The notes beneath the pieces were generated by a model, which ran no database searches, was not told the origin of the DNA, and saw only the letters and a list, made by a program, of their open reading frames with translations. From Actinomycetota bacterium (GTDB taxonomy: Bacteria; Actinomycetota; Thermoleophilia; Gaiellales; Gaiellaceae), in the NCBI GenBank assembly GCA_005884575.1, contig VAWW01000010.1, forward strand, positions 1-45,545: DNA of 45,545 nucleotides, given 5' to 3'. Below are positions 15,745 through 24,064 of the stretch, one piece after another. The position numbers and the translations under genes are program-made. Within the stretch, counting starts at the first letter, position 1; each line of letters begins with the position of its first letter.

Positions 15745-16139
15745 CAGTGCTCCACGTGCTGCGAGCCGCCGTCGGGGCCGAGCACCAGGTCGAGGCTCTT
15801 GTCCGGGACGTGGTCGAGCGGCACGGGAGCGAGCGCCTCCATGAACGTGACGCCCCCTTCGGAGTGGAGCTTGTGGTGCAGGCCGCGGTTCACCACGGCG
15901 ACGTCTCCGGGCTTCAGCGTCGCCGTCTCGTCCTCGATCGTCATCTCGACCTCGCCTTCGAGGATGAACATCACCTGCTCGGTGTCCTCGTGCGCATGCC
16001 ACGGCACCTGCTTGCCGGGCTCGTAGTGGACGCGGCAGAGCAGCACCTGCTCGCCGCCGATCGCATGCAGGCGGACCCCGTCGACGAACTCGAATGCTTC
16101 CCGGCCGCCCCAGGTCCGGAACGGGCGGCTGTCAGGCAT
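15744..16139 (-). CDS. Single-domain cupin protein
   Basis: A 131-residue cupin. The metal motif 1 is WHAHEDTEQVMFILEGEVEM (two His and a Glu) and motif 2 is GDVAVVNRGLHHKL, so Fe, Mn or Ni binding is likely. Small cupins act as isomerases, dioxygenases or ligand binders, and none can be assigned here. It lies between the Mo-hydroxylase and the tautomerase genes, overlapping the former by eight bases, so it probably acts on the product of the hydroxylase. Another cupin, at 41865, belongs to a different operon. Confidence 0.82.
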   Translation of the reverse strand: MPDSRPFRTWGGREAFEFVDGVRLHAIGGEQVLLCRVHYEPGKQVPWHAHEDTEQVMFILEGEVEMTIEDETATLKPGDVAVVNRGLHHKLHSEGGVTFMEALAPVPLDHVPDKSLDLVLGPDGGSQHVEH

Positions 16140-17232
16140 CGACGCCGAGGAAGCCTTCGCCGCCGTTCGACGAGACCGTCCGCACGGAGATGTGCTCGTC
16201 GAAGATGACGCGCTTACCGTCGCGGCGCGGCTCCCGCTTCGCCTCGAGCGCCTCGAGCACCCGCTCCGGCGTCGCCGGCATCTCGGTCACCCAGACGCCG
16301 ACGGCATCGAAGATCGCGGTCGCGATCGCCGGCGGTTGCGCATTGTTCGCCATCTCGCCGATCGCCTTGGCGCCGAACGGCCCGTCCTCGGACGGGTTCT
16401 CGATGATCACGTTGTCGAGCTCCGGCAAATCGTGCAGGGCCGGGCCGAGATACGCGCCGAACTCGCCGCCGCGGTTCTCTGGAGACGGGTAGTACGGATA
16501 GCTGTTCTCCGTCAGCCCGAGGCCGAGGCCCATGATCGCGCCGCCCTCGATCTGGCCCTCGACGAGCGTCGGGTTGATGGCGCGGCCGACGTCGTACACC
16601 TGGACGAGCTTCTCGACGACGACCTCGCCGGTCTCGTCGTCGACGACGACGTCCGCGACGCACGCCGCGTAGGAGATCGCCGAGTGCGGCTCGATCTCGA
16701 CCTGGCCCGTGGAGTCGTCCACGTCTGCGAACGGCTTCAGCGCCGTCGACGAGCCGCTGATCAGCTCGCCGTAGTTGTAGGTCGCCGCGCCGGCGACATC
16801 CGGGATGCCGATCTTCTTCTGCGGCGCGCCTTTGGCGATCACCTCGCCGTTTTCGATCTCGAGGTCGCTCGGGTCGATCTCGAGCTCCTTCGAGGCGATG
16901 TCGATGATCCGCTCCCGCACCCGCTCGGCGGCGAGGCGCACGGCGTTGCCGCCGATGAACGTCCCGCGCGAGGCGAACGTGCCCGTGCAGACGGCGGACG
17001 AGTCCGTGTTCGTGTTGTCCATCGTGACCCAGTCGTACGGGACGCCGAGCGCGTCGGCCACGATCTGCGTGTGTACCGTCTTCGAGCCCTGGCCGATGTC
17101 GACGGTGCCGGAGAAGACGTCGACGCGGCCGTCCGGCTTCAGCTTGATCCAGGCCTGCGACGGGTCGCCGTTCTGGTTCATGCCGGTCGGATACTCGATC
17201 GTCGCGAAGCCGCGCCCGCGGTGCTTGGCCAT
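16132..17232 (-). CDS. Mo-hydroxylase molybdopterin subunit, C-terminal half (NdhM-like)
   Basis: 366 residues corresponding to the second molybdopterin-binding domain of xanthine dehydrogenase-family proteins. Landmarks are FSGTVDIGQGSKTVHTQIVAD (residues about 40-60), the loop ASRGTFIGGNAV and GAKAIGE at 287-293, whose Glu293 should be the catalytic base next to Mo. The normal ~780-residue subunit is cut here: this protein begins exactly where the first half ends, via TGATG. Eubacterium barkeri nicotinate dehydrogenase has the same split (NdhL 50 kDa, NdhM 37 kDa). Substrate unknown. Confidence 0.85.
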   Translation of the reverse strand: MAKHRGRGFATIEYPTGMNQNGDPSQAWIKLKPDGRVDVFSGTVDIGQGSKTVHTQIVADALGVPYDWVTMDNTNTDSSAVCTGTFASRGTFIGGNAVRLAAERVRERIIDIASKELEIDPSDLEIENGEVIAKGAPQKKIGIPDVAGAATYNYGELISGSSTALKPFADVDDSTGQVEIEPHSAISYAACVADVVVDDETGEVVVEKLVQVYDVGRAINPTLVEGQIEGGAIMGLGLGLTENSYPYYPSPENRGGEFGAYLGPALHDLPELDNVIIENPSEDGPFGAKAIGEMANNAQPPAIATAIFDAVGVWVTEMPATPERVLEALEAKREPRRDGKRVIFDEHISVRTVSSNGGEGFLGVDA

Positions 17233-18602
17233 CACGAATCCTCTCCGTTCAGGCGCTGCTGCTCGCGCAGATGCTCCGGGAGCAGGTCGCCGGAGCGCGG
17301 CTCGGGCGTCATCTGCCTGAACTCCGCGGGCAGCTCGACGCCGACGCGCTCGGCGGCGGCGAGCGTGACGGGCACCGTGGACGGATCCTTCATCGCGACG
17401 CCGTTGCCGCTCGTGTCGCCGATGCGGTTCGCGTTCTTCAGCCGGAGCTGCCACGGATCCATACCGATCGCATGCGCGACGCGGGTCAGGTGCGTCTCGA
17501 CGGCGAACGAGACCGACGTGACGCCGAAGCCGCGCATCGCCGTCGTCGGCACGCGGTTCGTGTAGACGACGAAGCCGTCGAAGCGCAGGTTCGGGATCGT
17601 GTAGGCGCCCGTGTGATGGAACGCGTGCTTCGTGACGCCGTACGGCGAGAACCGCGAGTACGCGCCGGAGTCGTGCAGCGTCAGCATCCGCCGGCCGAGG
17701 ATCCAGCCGTCGTTCGTGACCGCGTCGGCGATCTCGATGTGCCACGGGGCCCGCGTCGACGAGGCGAGGAACTCCTCCTCGCGCGTCCAGCGCCACTTGA
17801 CGGGGCGCCGCGACTTCAGCGCGAGCAGCGCGCAGACCGTGTCGGCCGCGGTGTCGACCTTACCGCCGAAGCCGCCTCCGACCGTGCCGCCGATGAACTT
17901 CAGCTTGTTCAGCGGCACCTGCAGGTGCGCGGCGACTACGCCCATCGAGAAGTACATCGCCTGCGTGCACGAGTAGATCGTCAGCCGTCCGCTCGCCTCC
18001 GGGACCGCGAGCGCGACCTGCGTCTCCATCGGCATCTGCTCGATCGCCTGCGGACGGTAGACGCCCTCGACGATCGCGTCCGCGTTCTCGAACGCCCACT
18101 CGATGTCGCCTTTGCGGACGCGGCGGTGGTTGTACGGTCCGTAGTGCGGATAGACGTTGCCCCACTGGTGGATCTGCGGCGCCTCCCCGTCGAGCGCCTT
18201 GCGGATGTCGAAGAGCGGCTCGCGCTCCTCGAACGAGATCTCGATCGCCTCGACGGCGGCACGGGCGGCCTCCTCCGACTCGGCGGCGACGGCCGCGATC
18301 GGCTGCCCCTTGTAGCGCACCTCGCCGTCGGCGAGCAACGGCTCGTCGGCCGGGACGCCGAGCGCCTCGAGATGGCCGTAGACGTTCTTCGGCACGTCGG
18401 CGCAGGTCACGATCGCGTGGACGCCCTTCAGCTTCTCCGCCTTCGACGTCTCCATGCTGGTGATCGCCGCGTGGTGGTGGGGCGAGCGGAGCGCCTTCAC
18501 CCACAGCGTGCGGCCGACGCGGACGTCGTCGACGAACTGCGTCCGGCCGGTGACGTGCCCGAGTCCGTCGTAGCGCGGGAGGCGTGCTCCGACGGCCTTC
18601 AC
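17232..18602 (-). CDS. Mo-hydroxylase molybdopterin subunit, N-terminal half (NdhL-like)
   Basis: 456 residues covering the a/b hammerhead domain (RYDGLGHVTGRTQFVDDV to FDIRKALDG) and the first molybdopterin-binding domain, with GGGFGGK at 242-248 and MRGFG at 356-360, both close to the cofactor in xanthine dehydrogenase. It stops after a short non-conserved tail (PEHLREQQRLNGEDS), where full-length homologues continue. The tail and the coupled downstream start suggest a genuine two-subunit design, not a broken gene. GTG 18602 overlaps the FeS subunit stop (GTGA). Confidence 0.87.
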   Translation of the reverse strand: MKAVGARLPRYDGLGHVTGRTQFVDDVRVGRTLWVKALRSPHHHAAITSMETSKAEKLKGVHAIVTCADVPKNVYGHLEALGVPADEPLLADGEVRYKGQPIAAVAAESEEAARAAVEAIEISFEEREPLFDIRKALDGEAPQIHQWGNVYPHYGPYNHRRVRKGDIEWAFENADAIVEGVYRPQAIEQMPMETQVALAVPEASGRLTIYSCTQAMYFSMGVVAAHLQVPLNKLKFIGGTVGGGFGGKVDTAADTVCALLALKSRRPVKWRWTREEEFLASSTRAPWHIEIADAVTNDGWILGRRMLTLHDSGAYSRFSPYGVTKHAFHHTGAYTIPNLRFDGFVVYTNRVPTTAMRGFGVTSVSFAVETHLTRVAHAIGMDPWQLRLKNANRIGDTSGNGVAMKDPSTVPVTLAAAERVGVELPAEFRQMTPEPRSGDLLPEHLREQQRLNGEDS

Positions 18603-19123
18603 GCCGGGCTCCCGGGGATCATCACGGGCGCTTCCTCGCCGGTCTCCGGCTCGTCCTCGCGCGCCCCGGTCTGGCCGCGCGACGCGGCCATCACGGCGTC
18701 GACGATCTTCACGTAGCCGGTGCAGCGGCAGTAGTGGCCGCCGAGCGCCTCGAGCACCTCGTCGCGCTCGACCGGGCCGCCCTTCCGTTCGATCAACGCC
18801 GTCGCGGCGACGACCATCCCGGGCGTGCAGAAGCCGCACTGCGCTGCGTAACGCTCGTGGAACGCGGCCTGCACCGGCGAGAGCTGCTCGGGCTCGCCGA
18901 GACCCTCGAGCGTCGTGATCTCGGAGCCGTCCACGGCCGCGACCGCCGTCAGGCACGAGCGGCGCGGCTCGCCGTCGATGAGGACCGTGCACGTTCCGCA
19001 GCCGCCCTGCTGGCAGCCTGCTTTCGGGCTCGTCACGTCGAGCTCGTCGCGCAGCACGTGCAGGAGCGGGGTGAGCGGCGGGCTGAAGATCTCTTGCTCG
19101 ATCCCGTTGACGGTCAGCTTCAT
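18599..19123 (-). CDS. Mo-hydroxylase [2Fe-2S] subunit (NdhS/CoxS-like)
   Basis: 174 residues with two [2Fe-2S] clusters: the plant-ferredoxin-type site in CQQGGCGTCTVLIDG with a following Cys at RRSC, and the helical site CGFCTPGM plus CRCTGY. It carries electrons from the Mo centre to FAD. A C-terminal extension of about 25 acidic, Pro-rich residues (GAREDEPETGEEAPVMIPG) is unusual for the family. ATG 19123 overlaps the FAD subunit stop (ATGA). Confidence 0.92.
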   Translation of the reverse strand: MKLTVNGIEQEIFSPPLTPLLHVLRDELDVTSPKAGCQQGGCGTCTVLIDGEPRRSCLTAVAAVDGSEITTLEGLGEPEQLSPVQAAFHERYAAQCGFCTPGMVVAATALIERKGGPVERDEVLEALGGHYCRCTGYVKIVDAVMAASRGQTGAREDEPETGEEAPVMIPGSPA

Positions 19124-19890
19124 GCGGTTTCCAGCTGGTCGAGGGCGCGGCGTAGCAGCACAGGCAACATCTTGCGGCGGTACTCGGCGGACGCGACCGC
19201 GTCGTCCACCGGCTCGACGTCCCGCAGGACGTCGTCCGGGTTGCGGCTCTGCTCGGCGGCGCGGGCGCGGACCGCGGTCGGGCCGACGCCGCTGACGCCG
19301 ATGCGGAGACCGCCGCCGTTCGAGGCGACGGCGACGTTGGCGATCGCGTACGAGTGCGCGTGCCGGCGGCGCAGCGTCTCGGCGCCCCACTTGCCGGAGG
19401 GCGCGTCGAGCTCGACCTCCAGCACGAGCCGGCCGCTCCTGTCGCCGGCGAGGAAGTCCTCGACCGGCTCCGTCCGCTCGCCGCCCTTGCCGGTCGACCG
19501 GACGCGGGCGCCGAGTGCGATCAGCGGCGCGCCGAGGTCGCCGCGCTGCGCGCCGACGCCGGCGGTCGCGCAGAGGTTCCCGCCGACGGTGGCGCTCCGG
19601 CGCACCTCCCCGTCGCCGACGTTCTCGGCGAAGCGCGAGATCAATTCGCTCGGGCCGCCCACGAGCGCCGAGACGGGCGTCATGGCGCCGATGCGGATCG
19701 TGCCGCCGTCCGTGCTGATCCCGTCGAGGCCGCTCTTGTGCAGCATCAGGGCGCGCTCCGGCTTCAGCCGGCCGGCCGAGATCTCCGGGAGCAGGATCGT
19801 GCCGCCCGCGAAGACGACCACGCCCTCGCCGTCGCCGTAGAGGCGCGCAGCCTCCTCGGCGGACGTCGGGACCAGGGCTTCCGCAGGCAT
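19120..19890 (-). CDS. Mo-hydroxylase FAD-binding subunit (NdhF/CoxM-like)
   Basis: 256 residues, PCMH-type FAD-binding fold. The pyrophosphate motifs are VVFAGGTILLPEI near the N-terminus and RRSATVGGNLCATA, and the C-terminal CO_deh_flav_C part follows (RRRHAHSYAIANVAV). Slightly shorter than the usual 280-290 residues, mainly at the C-terminal end. First gene of the operon 19890-15360. ATG 19890 was chosen because a TTGACG-17-CAGAAT promoter ends ten bases before it. Confidence 0.88.
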   Translation of the reverse strand: MPAEALVPTSAEEAARLYGDGEGVVVFAGGTILLPEISAGRLKPERALMLHKSGLDGISTDGGTIRIGAMTPVSALVGGPSELISRFAENVGDGEVRRSATVGGNLCATAGVGAQRGDLGAPLIALGARVRSTGKGGERTEPVEDFLAGDRSGRLVLEVELDAPSGKWGAETLRRRHAHSYAIANVAVASNGGGLRIGVSGVGPTAVRARAAEQSRNPDDVLRDVEPVDDAVASAEYRRKMLPVLLRRALDQLETA

Positions 19891-19930
19891 GTGGAGGCGG
19901 ATTCTGTTCCGGAAACGGGTCCGCGTCAAA
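19888..19930 (-). promoter_or_regulatory. Promoter of the Mo-hydroxylase operon
   Basis: On the minus strand TTGACG, a 17-base spacer, CAGAAT, ten bases and ATG 19890. The -35 hexamer is a near-consensus match. It lies back to back with the CoxD-like gene's promoter, so both arms could share one regulator; no regulator gene is adjacent. Confidence 0.5.
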
Positions 19931-19968
19931 TTAGAACTCGCAAACGTAGCCGGTACTCTGAGCCCGTG
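19931..19968 (+). promoter_or_regulatory. Leaderless promoter of the CoxD-like gene
   Basis: TTAGAA (19931-19936), 17 bases, TACTCT (19954-19959), six bases, GTG (19966). No Shine-Dalgarno sequence precedes the GTG. Confidence 0.6.
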
Positions 19969-20838
19969 CCGTACGCCTCGATCGACGAGCTCGAATCGGC
20001 CCTCGCGGGTGCGTCGTACCTGCCCGACCGGGGCCTGTCGACTGCGCTCTACCTCTCTCTGAAGCTCGAGAAGCCGCTCCTGCTCGAGGGCGAGGCGGGC
20101 GTCGGGAAGACCGAGGCTGCGAAGGCGATCGCGACCGCGCTCGGCGCACGGCTGATCCGGCTCCAGTGCTACGAGGGTCTCGACGTCGCGCACGCGGTCT
20201 ACGAGTGGAACTACGCGCGGCAGCTGCTGCACATCCGCGCGGCCCAGGAGGGAACGGTCGACGAGGCGGAGCTCTTCGGGCCGGAGTTCCTGATCCGGCG
20301 GCCGCTGCTGGAGGCGCTGGAGGCCGAGGAGCCGGTCGTGCTGCTGATCGACGAGATCGACCGCGCCGACGAGGAGTTCGAGGCCTTTCTCCTCGAGGTG
20401 CTGTCCGACTTCCAGATCACTGTGCCGGAGCTCGGGACGATCTCGGCGAAGCAGCGGCCGTACGTCATCCTCACCTCGAACCGCACGCGCGAGCTGCACG
20501 ACGCGCTGAAGCGGCGCTGCCTCTTCCACTGGATCGGGCATCCCTCGCTCGAGCGGGAGATCGAGATCGTCAAGCTGCGTGTGCCGGGAGTGCCGGAGCG
20601 GCTCGCGGCCGAGGCGGCGGCGTTCGTCGCGGAGCTGCGGCTGCTGGACCTGCAGAAGCCGCCCGGGCTTGCCGAGACGATCGACTGGGCGCGGGCGCTG
20701 ACGGCGCTCGGGACGCAGGAGCTCGACGTCGAGAACGTGTCCGCGACGCTCGGGTCGGTGCTGAAGTACCACGAGGACCTGCTGTCCGTGCGGGACGAGG
20801 CGCTCGCGGGGCTGGTGGCGTCGGCGCGTGGCCGGTAG
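19966..20838 (+). CDS. MoxR-type AAA+ ATPase, CoxD-like
   Basis: 290 residues. Walker A GEAGVGKT at 42-49, Walker B LLIDEID at 126-132, sensor 1 LTSNRTREL and the arginine-finger region LKRRCLFHWIGHPS, the last typical of CoxD. In Oligotropha carboxidovorans CoxD is needed for sulfuration and assembly of the Mo site of CO dehydrogenase. The setting next to a Mo-hydroxylase and a CoxE-like gene supports a maturation role. The start is set by the leaderless promoter; reading frame upstream is not homologous. Confidence 0.87.
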   Translation: MPYASIDELESALAGASYLPDRGLSTALYLSLKLEKPLLLEGEAGVGKTEAAKAIATALGARLIRLQCYEGLDVAHAVYEWNYARQLLHIRAAQEGTVDEAELFGPEFLIRRPLLEALEAEEPVVLLIDEIDRADEEFEAFLLEVLSDFQITVPELGTISAKQRPYVILTSNRTRELHDALKRRCLFHWIGHPSLEREIEIVKLRVPGVPERLAAEAAAFVAELRLLDLQKPPGLAETIDWARALTALGTQELDVENVSATLGSVLKYHEDLLSVRDEALAGLVASARGR

Positions 20839-21952
20839 CGCGGTCGTCTCGCACATCGTCACGTTCGGCCGCGTGCTGCGCGAGGCCGGGCTCGAGGTCG
20901 GCCCGGGCCGGGTCGCCGACGCGGTCAAGGGGCTCGACGCCGTGGAGCTCGCGCGGCAGGACGACGTCTACTGGACGCTCCGGCAGACCCTCGTCTCGCG
21001 GCGCGAGGACATCGAGGCGTTCGACCGTGCATTCGATGCCTGGTTCCTGCGGGCGCCGCTGAAGCGGCCGGGCGCGACGAAGGAGGCGCCGCCGAAACGC
21101 GGGGAGCGGCGGAAGGGCGCGACGCCCGGTCCCGGCTCGGAGATCGACGGCGGCGAGACGTCGCTCGGCGCGTGGAGCCACGAGGAGCTGCTGCGGACGA
21201 AGGACTTCGCGTCGATGACGCCCGAGGAGTTCGCGCGCGCGAAGAAGCTGATCCAGGCGATCGCGGTCGCGCGGCCGCAGCGGCGGACGCGGCGGCTTCG
21301 CCCTGACTCGAAGGGCCGCGCGCTCGACGTCCGCGGTCTGGTGCGGGCGTCGCTCGCGACCGGCGGCGATCCCGTCCACCGCGCGTTCCGCAGCCGCTCG
21401 GAGGCGCCGCGCAAGCTCGTCCTGATCCTCGACGTGTCAGGGTCGATGGAGGCGTACGCGCGGGCGATGCTGCTCTACCTGCACGCGGCGCGCGGGTCGG
21501 GGCGCGGCGTCGAGGCGTTCGCGTTCGGGACGCGCTTGACGCGGCTGACGCACGAGCTCGGTTCGCGCGATCCGGAGACGGCCCTCGCGGCGGCCGCCAA
21601 GCGCGTCATGGACTGGTCCGGCGGGACGCGGATCGGCGAGTCGCTGAAGGCGTACAACGACGAGTACGGCCGGCGGGCGCTGACGCGCGGCGCGGTCGTC
21701 GTCGTTCTGTCCGACGGCTGCGAGCGCGGCGATCCCGGGCTCGTCGCGGAGGAGATGGCGCGGCTTCGGCGGCAGGCGTTCGCCGTGGTGTGGGTGAACC
21801 CGCTGAAGGGCGATCCCGCGTACCAGCCGCTCGCCGGCGGGATGCGGGCGGCGCTGCCGCACGTCGATCGCTTCCTCGCAGGACACGACGTCGCGAGCCT
21901 CGAGGCGCTCGGTACAGTCCTCGGCGGGATCGAACGGAGGCACGCGGCGTGA
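20828..21952 (+). CDS. VWA-domain protein, CoxE-like
   Basis: 374 residues. An N-terminal helical domain (VVSHIVTFGRVLREAGLEVG) is followed by a low-complexity Lys/Pro/Gly linker (about 78-110) and a von Willebrand A domain with the MIDAS motif DVSGS at 202-206, then a conserved MDWSGGTRIGESLK and VLSDGCERGD. It is the usual partner of CoxD-type ATPases, together inserting or sulfurating the Mo cofactor. GTG 20828 overlaps the ATPase gene by 11 bases. Confidence 0.86.
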   Translation: MAGSAVVSHIVTFGRVLREAGLEVGPGRVADAVKGLDAVELARQDDVYWTLRQTLVSRREDIEAFDRAFDAWFLRAPLKRPGATKEAPPKRGERRKGATPGPGSEIDGGETSLGAWSHEELLRTKDFASMTPEEFARAKKLIQAIAVARPQRRTRRLRPDSKGRALDVRGLVRASLATGGDPVHRAFRSRSEAPRKLVLILDVSGSMEAYARAMLLYLHAARGSGRGVEAFAFGTRLTRLTHELGSRDPETALAAAAKRVMDWSGGTRIGESLKAYNDEYGRRALTRGAVVVVLSDGCERGDPGLVAEEMARLRRQAFAVVWVNPLKGDPAYQPLAGGMRAALPHVDRFLAGHDVASLEALGTVLGGIERRHAA

Positions 21953-22260
21953 AGGAGATCGTCAACGAGGTCGAGCGGTGGCGCGGGCGCGGCGAGAAGG
22001 TCGCGATCGCAACCGTGGTCGCAACGCGCATGTCGGCGCCGCGACCCGTCGGGTCGAAGTTCGCGATCTCGGAGAGCGGCGCGATCTGCGGGTCGGTGTC
22101 GGGCGGCTGCGTCGAGAGCGACGTCGTCGAGGAGGCGCATGAGGTGCTCGAGACCGGGAAGCCGAAGCTCTTGAGCTACGGCATCTCGGACGACGACGCG
22201 TTCGGCGTCGGCCTTCCCTGCGGCGGCGAGATCGACGTGTTCGTCGAGCGCTTCGAGTGA
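21949..22260 (+). CDS. XdhC/CoxI N-terminal domain as a separate small protein
   Basis: 103 residues corresponding only to the XdhC_CoxI domain: ATVVATRMSAPRPVGSKFA, then SGAICGSVSGGCVESDVVEEA and GLPCGGEIDVFVE, with both conserved Cys. Full XdhC binds molybdopterin and protects it during sulfuration before insertion. The Rossmann half is encoded by the next gene, starting through GTGA. The start is GTG 21949, overlapping the CoxE-like stop. Confidence 0.84.
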   Translation: MKEIVNEVERWRGRGEKVAIATVVATRMSAPRPVGSKFAISESGAICGSVSGGCVESDVVEEAHEVLETGKPKLLSYGISDDDAFGVGLPCGGEIDVFVERFE

Positions 22261-22997
22261 GCGTCGCCGACCGGCTGCTCGAGATCGCGCACAGCGAGGA
22301 GCGCGCAGTGCTCTTCACAGTGATAGACGGGCCGCAGCCTGGCGCACACCTGCTCGTGCTGCTCGACCGCGGTGGCGAGACCGTCGGCGACGCGCCGGCC
22401 GAGCTGGCGGAGCTCGCGCCGGAGATCCGCCGCAACGGCCAGCACGAGCATGCGGGCCTGCGGGTGTTTGCCGAGGTCTACGGCCCGCCGCCGCGGCTCG
22501 TGGTGGTCGGCGCGGTCGACACGGCGGAGGCGCTCTGCGCGGCGGCGAAGCTGATCGGCTGGCACACGATCTGCGTCGACGCACGGTCGCGGTTCGCGAC
22601 GCGCGAGCGGATTCCGAGCGCCGACGAGCTGATCGTCGAGTGGCCGGACGAGGCGCTCGCGAGGATCCAGCCGGATCACGGAACCGCGATCGTCGTCCTC
22701 ACGCACGACGAGAAGTTCGACGTCCCGGCGCTGCAAGCGGCGCTGACGACGGACGCGTTCTACGTCGGCGCGATCGGCTCGCGCAAGACGCAGTCGCGCC
22801 GCCGCGAGCGGCTGCTCGAGGCGGGGCTGAGCGAGGAGCAGCTCGACCGCATCCACGGCCCGTCGGGCCTCGACCTAGGCGCGGACACGCCGGCCGAAAC
22901 GGCGCTCTCGATCCTCACGGAAGCCCTCGCAGTGCGAGCCGGCCGCCCAGGCACGGCGCTCGAGACCGCGCCAGGCCGCATCCACGTCGAGACCTAG
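22257..22997 (+). CDS. XdhC-type Rossmann-fold protein
   Basis: 246 residues. An N-terminal part (SVADRLLEIAHSEERAVLFTVI to about 75) resembles a second, degenerate XdhC_CoxI domain. The C-terminal part is the XdhC Rossmann domain (PRLVVVGAVDTAEALCAAAKLIG, AIVVLTHDEKFD, FYVGAIGSRKTQSRRRERL, GLDLGADTPAETALSILTEALA). Together with the preceding 103-residue protein it would serve as cofactor chaperone of the split Mo-hydroxylase. GTG start in GTGA. Last gene of the plus-strand arm. Confidence 0.86.
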   Translation: MSVADRLLEIAHSEERAVLFTVIDGPQPGAHLLVLLDRGGETVGDAPAELAELAPEIRRNGQHEHAGLRVFAEVYGPPPRLVVVGAVDTAEALCAAAKLIGWHTICVDARSRFATRERIPSADELIVEWPDEALARIQPDHGTAIVVLTHDEKFDVPALQAALTTDAFYVGAIGSRKTQSRRRERLLEAGLSEEQLDRIHGPSGLDLGADTPAETALSILTEALAVRAGRPGTALETAPGRIHVET

Positions 22998-23010
22998 CCC
23001 GACGAGACAA

Positions 23011-23112
23011 GTCCTGGGGTCAGGTCTCGCATTGCAACACGGTCCGTCATTGCAGGACCTGACCCCGGACCTCGCTCTGTTGGACAGCGTCATTGCAAGA
23101 CCCGAGCCCAGG
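23011..23112. repeat. REP-like palindrome with direct repeats
   Basis: ggggtcaggtc (23016-23026) and its exact complement gacctgacccc (23056-23066) flank a loop. The heptamer cattgca occurs at 23030, 23048 and 23091. The half-unit at 23047-23068 recurs imperfectly at 23089-23112, a 42-base period. It fills the space between the XdhC-type and SMP-30 genes. The core gggtcaggtc is shared with 194-203. No transposase is near. Confidence 0.75.
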
Positions 23113-23148
23113 GGTTAGGTTCGACGCCAATTTCGAAAGGGAGGGCGT

Positions 23149-24054
23149 ATGGCGGTCGACGTGCATTCCGAGAAGCTCCGCGACCTCGTCGACGAGAACG
23201 CGGAGGTGGAGCAGATCGCGACGGGATTCACCTTCACCGAGGGGCCGATCTGGATGAAGGACGGCTCGCTCCACTTCAGCGACATGCCCGCGGACAAGCG
23301 GCGCCGCTGGCATCCCGAGGAGGGCGTCACCGTTCTGCGCGATCCGAGCAACAAGTGCAACGGGATGACGCTCGACAACGACGGCAACCTGATCGTCTGC
23401 GAGCACGTCACGAGCTCCGTCGTCCGCGAGTCGCCGGACGGCTCGAAGCGCGAGGCGCTGGCGACGCACTGGGGCGACAACGAGCTGAACAGCCCGAACG
23501 ACGTGATCGTCGCTTCTGACGGCTCGATCCTCTTCAGCGACCCGACCTACGGCCGCATGCCCGGCTTCGGGCTCGAGCGCGAGCAGGATCTGGATTTCCA
23601 GGGCGTCTACCGAATCCCCGCCGGCGGCGGCGACCTGCAGCTGCTCGTCGACGACTTCAAGCAGCCGAACGGGCTCTGCTTCTCGCCGGACGAGTCGCTG
23701 CTCTACGTGAACGACACCGAGCGCGCGCATATCCGCGTCTTCGACGTCGGCCCCGACCACCAGCTGTCGAACGGCCGGGTGTTCGCGGAGAACATCGGCG
23801 ACGGCGACCTCGCGAAGGGCGTCGTCGACGGGATGAAGATCGACGAGCGCGGCGACGTCTACGTCACCGGCCCCGAGGGCATCTGGGTCTTCAGTCCGGA
23901 GGGCGAGCATCTTGGGACGATCCAAGTACCCGAGCCGACGGGCAACCTGAACTGGGGCGACGACGACTGGAAATCGCTTTACATCCCGTCCTCGACCTCG
24001 ATCTACCGCGTGCGGATGAAGGTCGGCGGTAACCGACTCGGCTACATGCACTAG
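23149..24054 (+). CDS. SMP-30/gluconolactonase/LRE family protein
   Basis: 301 residues, six-bladed propeller of the SMP-30 family: FTEGPIWMKDGSLHFSDMP (metal-ligand Glu and the first blade), NELNSPNDVIVASDGSILFSDPTYG, KQPNGLCFSPDESLLYVNDTE and VDGMKIDERGDVYVTGPEGIWV. These are Ca/Zn-dependent lactonases hydrolysing sugar lactones or other esters. An RBS (aagggagg) precedes ATG 23149, and TAGGTT at 23115-23120 is a possible -10. The isochorismatase-fold gene follows in the same transcript. Confidence 0.88.
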   Translation: MAVDVHSEKLRDLVDENAEVEQIATGFTFTEGPIWMKDGSLHFSDMPADKRRRWHPEEGVTVLRDPSNKCNGMTLDNDGNLIVCEHVTSSVVRESPDGSKREALATHWGDNELNSPNDVIVASDGSILFSDPTYGRMPGFGLEREQDLDFQGVYRIPAGGGDLQLLVDDFKQPNGLCFSPDESLLYVNDTERAHIRVFDVGPDHQLSNGRVFAENIGDGDLAKGVVDGMKIDERGDVYVTGPEGIWVFSPEGEHLGTIQVPEPTGNLNWGDDDWKSLYIPSSTSIYRVRMKVGGNRLGYMH

Positions 24055-24064
24055 GAGGAGACGA

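Noticed and set aside
17230..17234. Premature stop breaking a xanthine dehydrogenase gene
   Set aside because: The junction is a clean TGATG with a proper ATG, the break falls between domains, and the same split is known in nicotinate dehydrogenase; treated as two real subunits.
23011..23112. CRISPR array
   Set aside because: Only short palindromic half-units with no regular repeat-spacer pattern and no cas genes.
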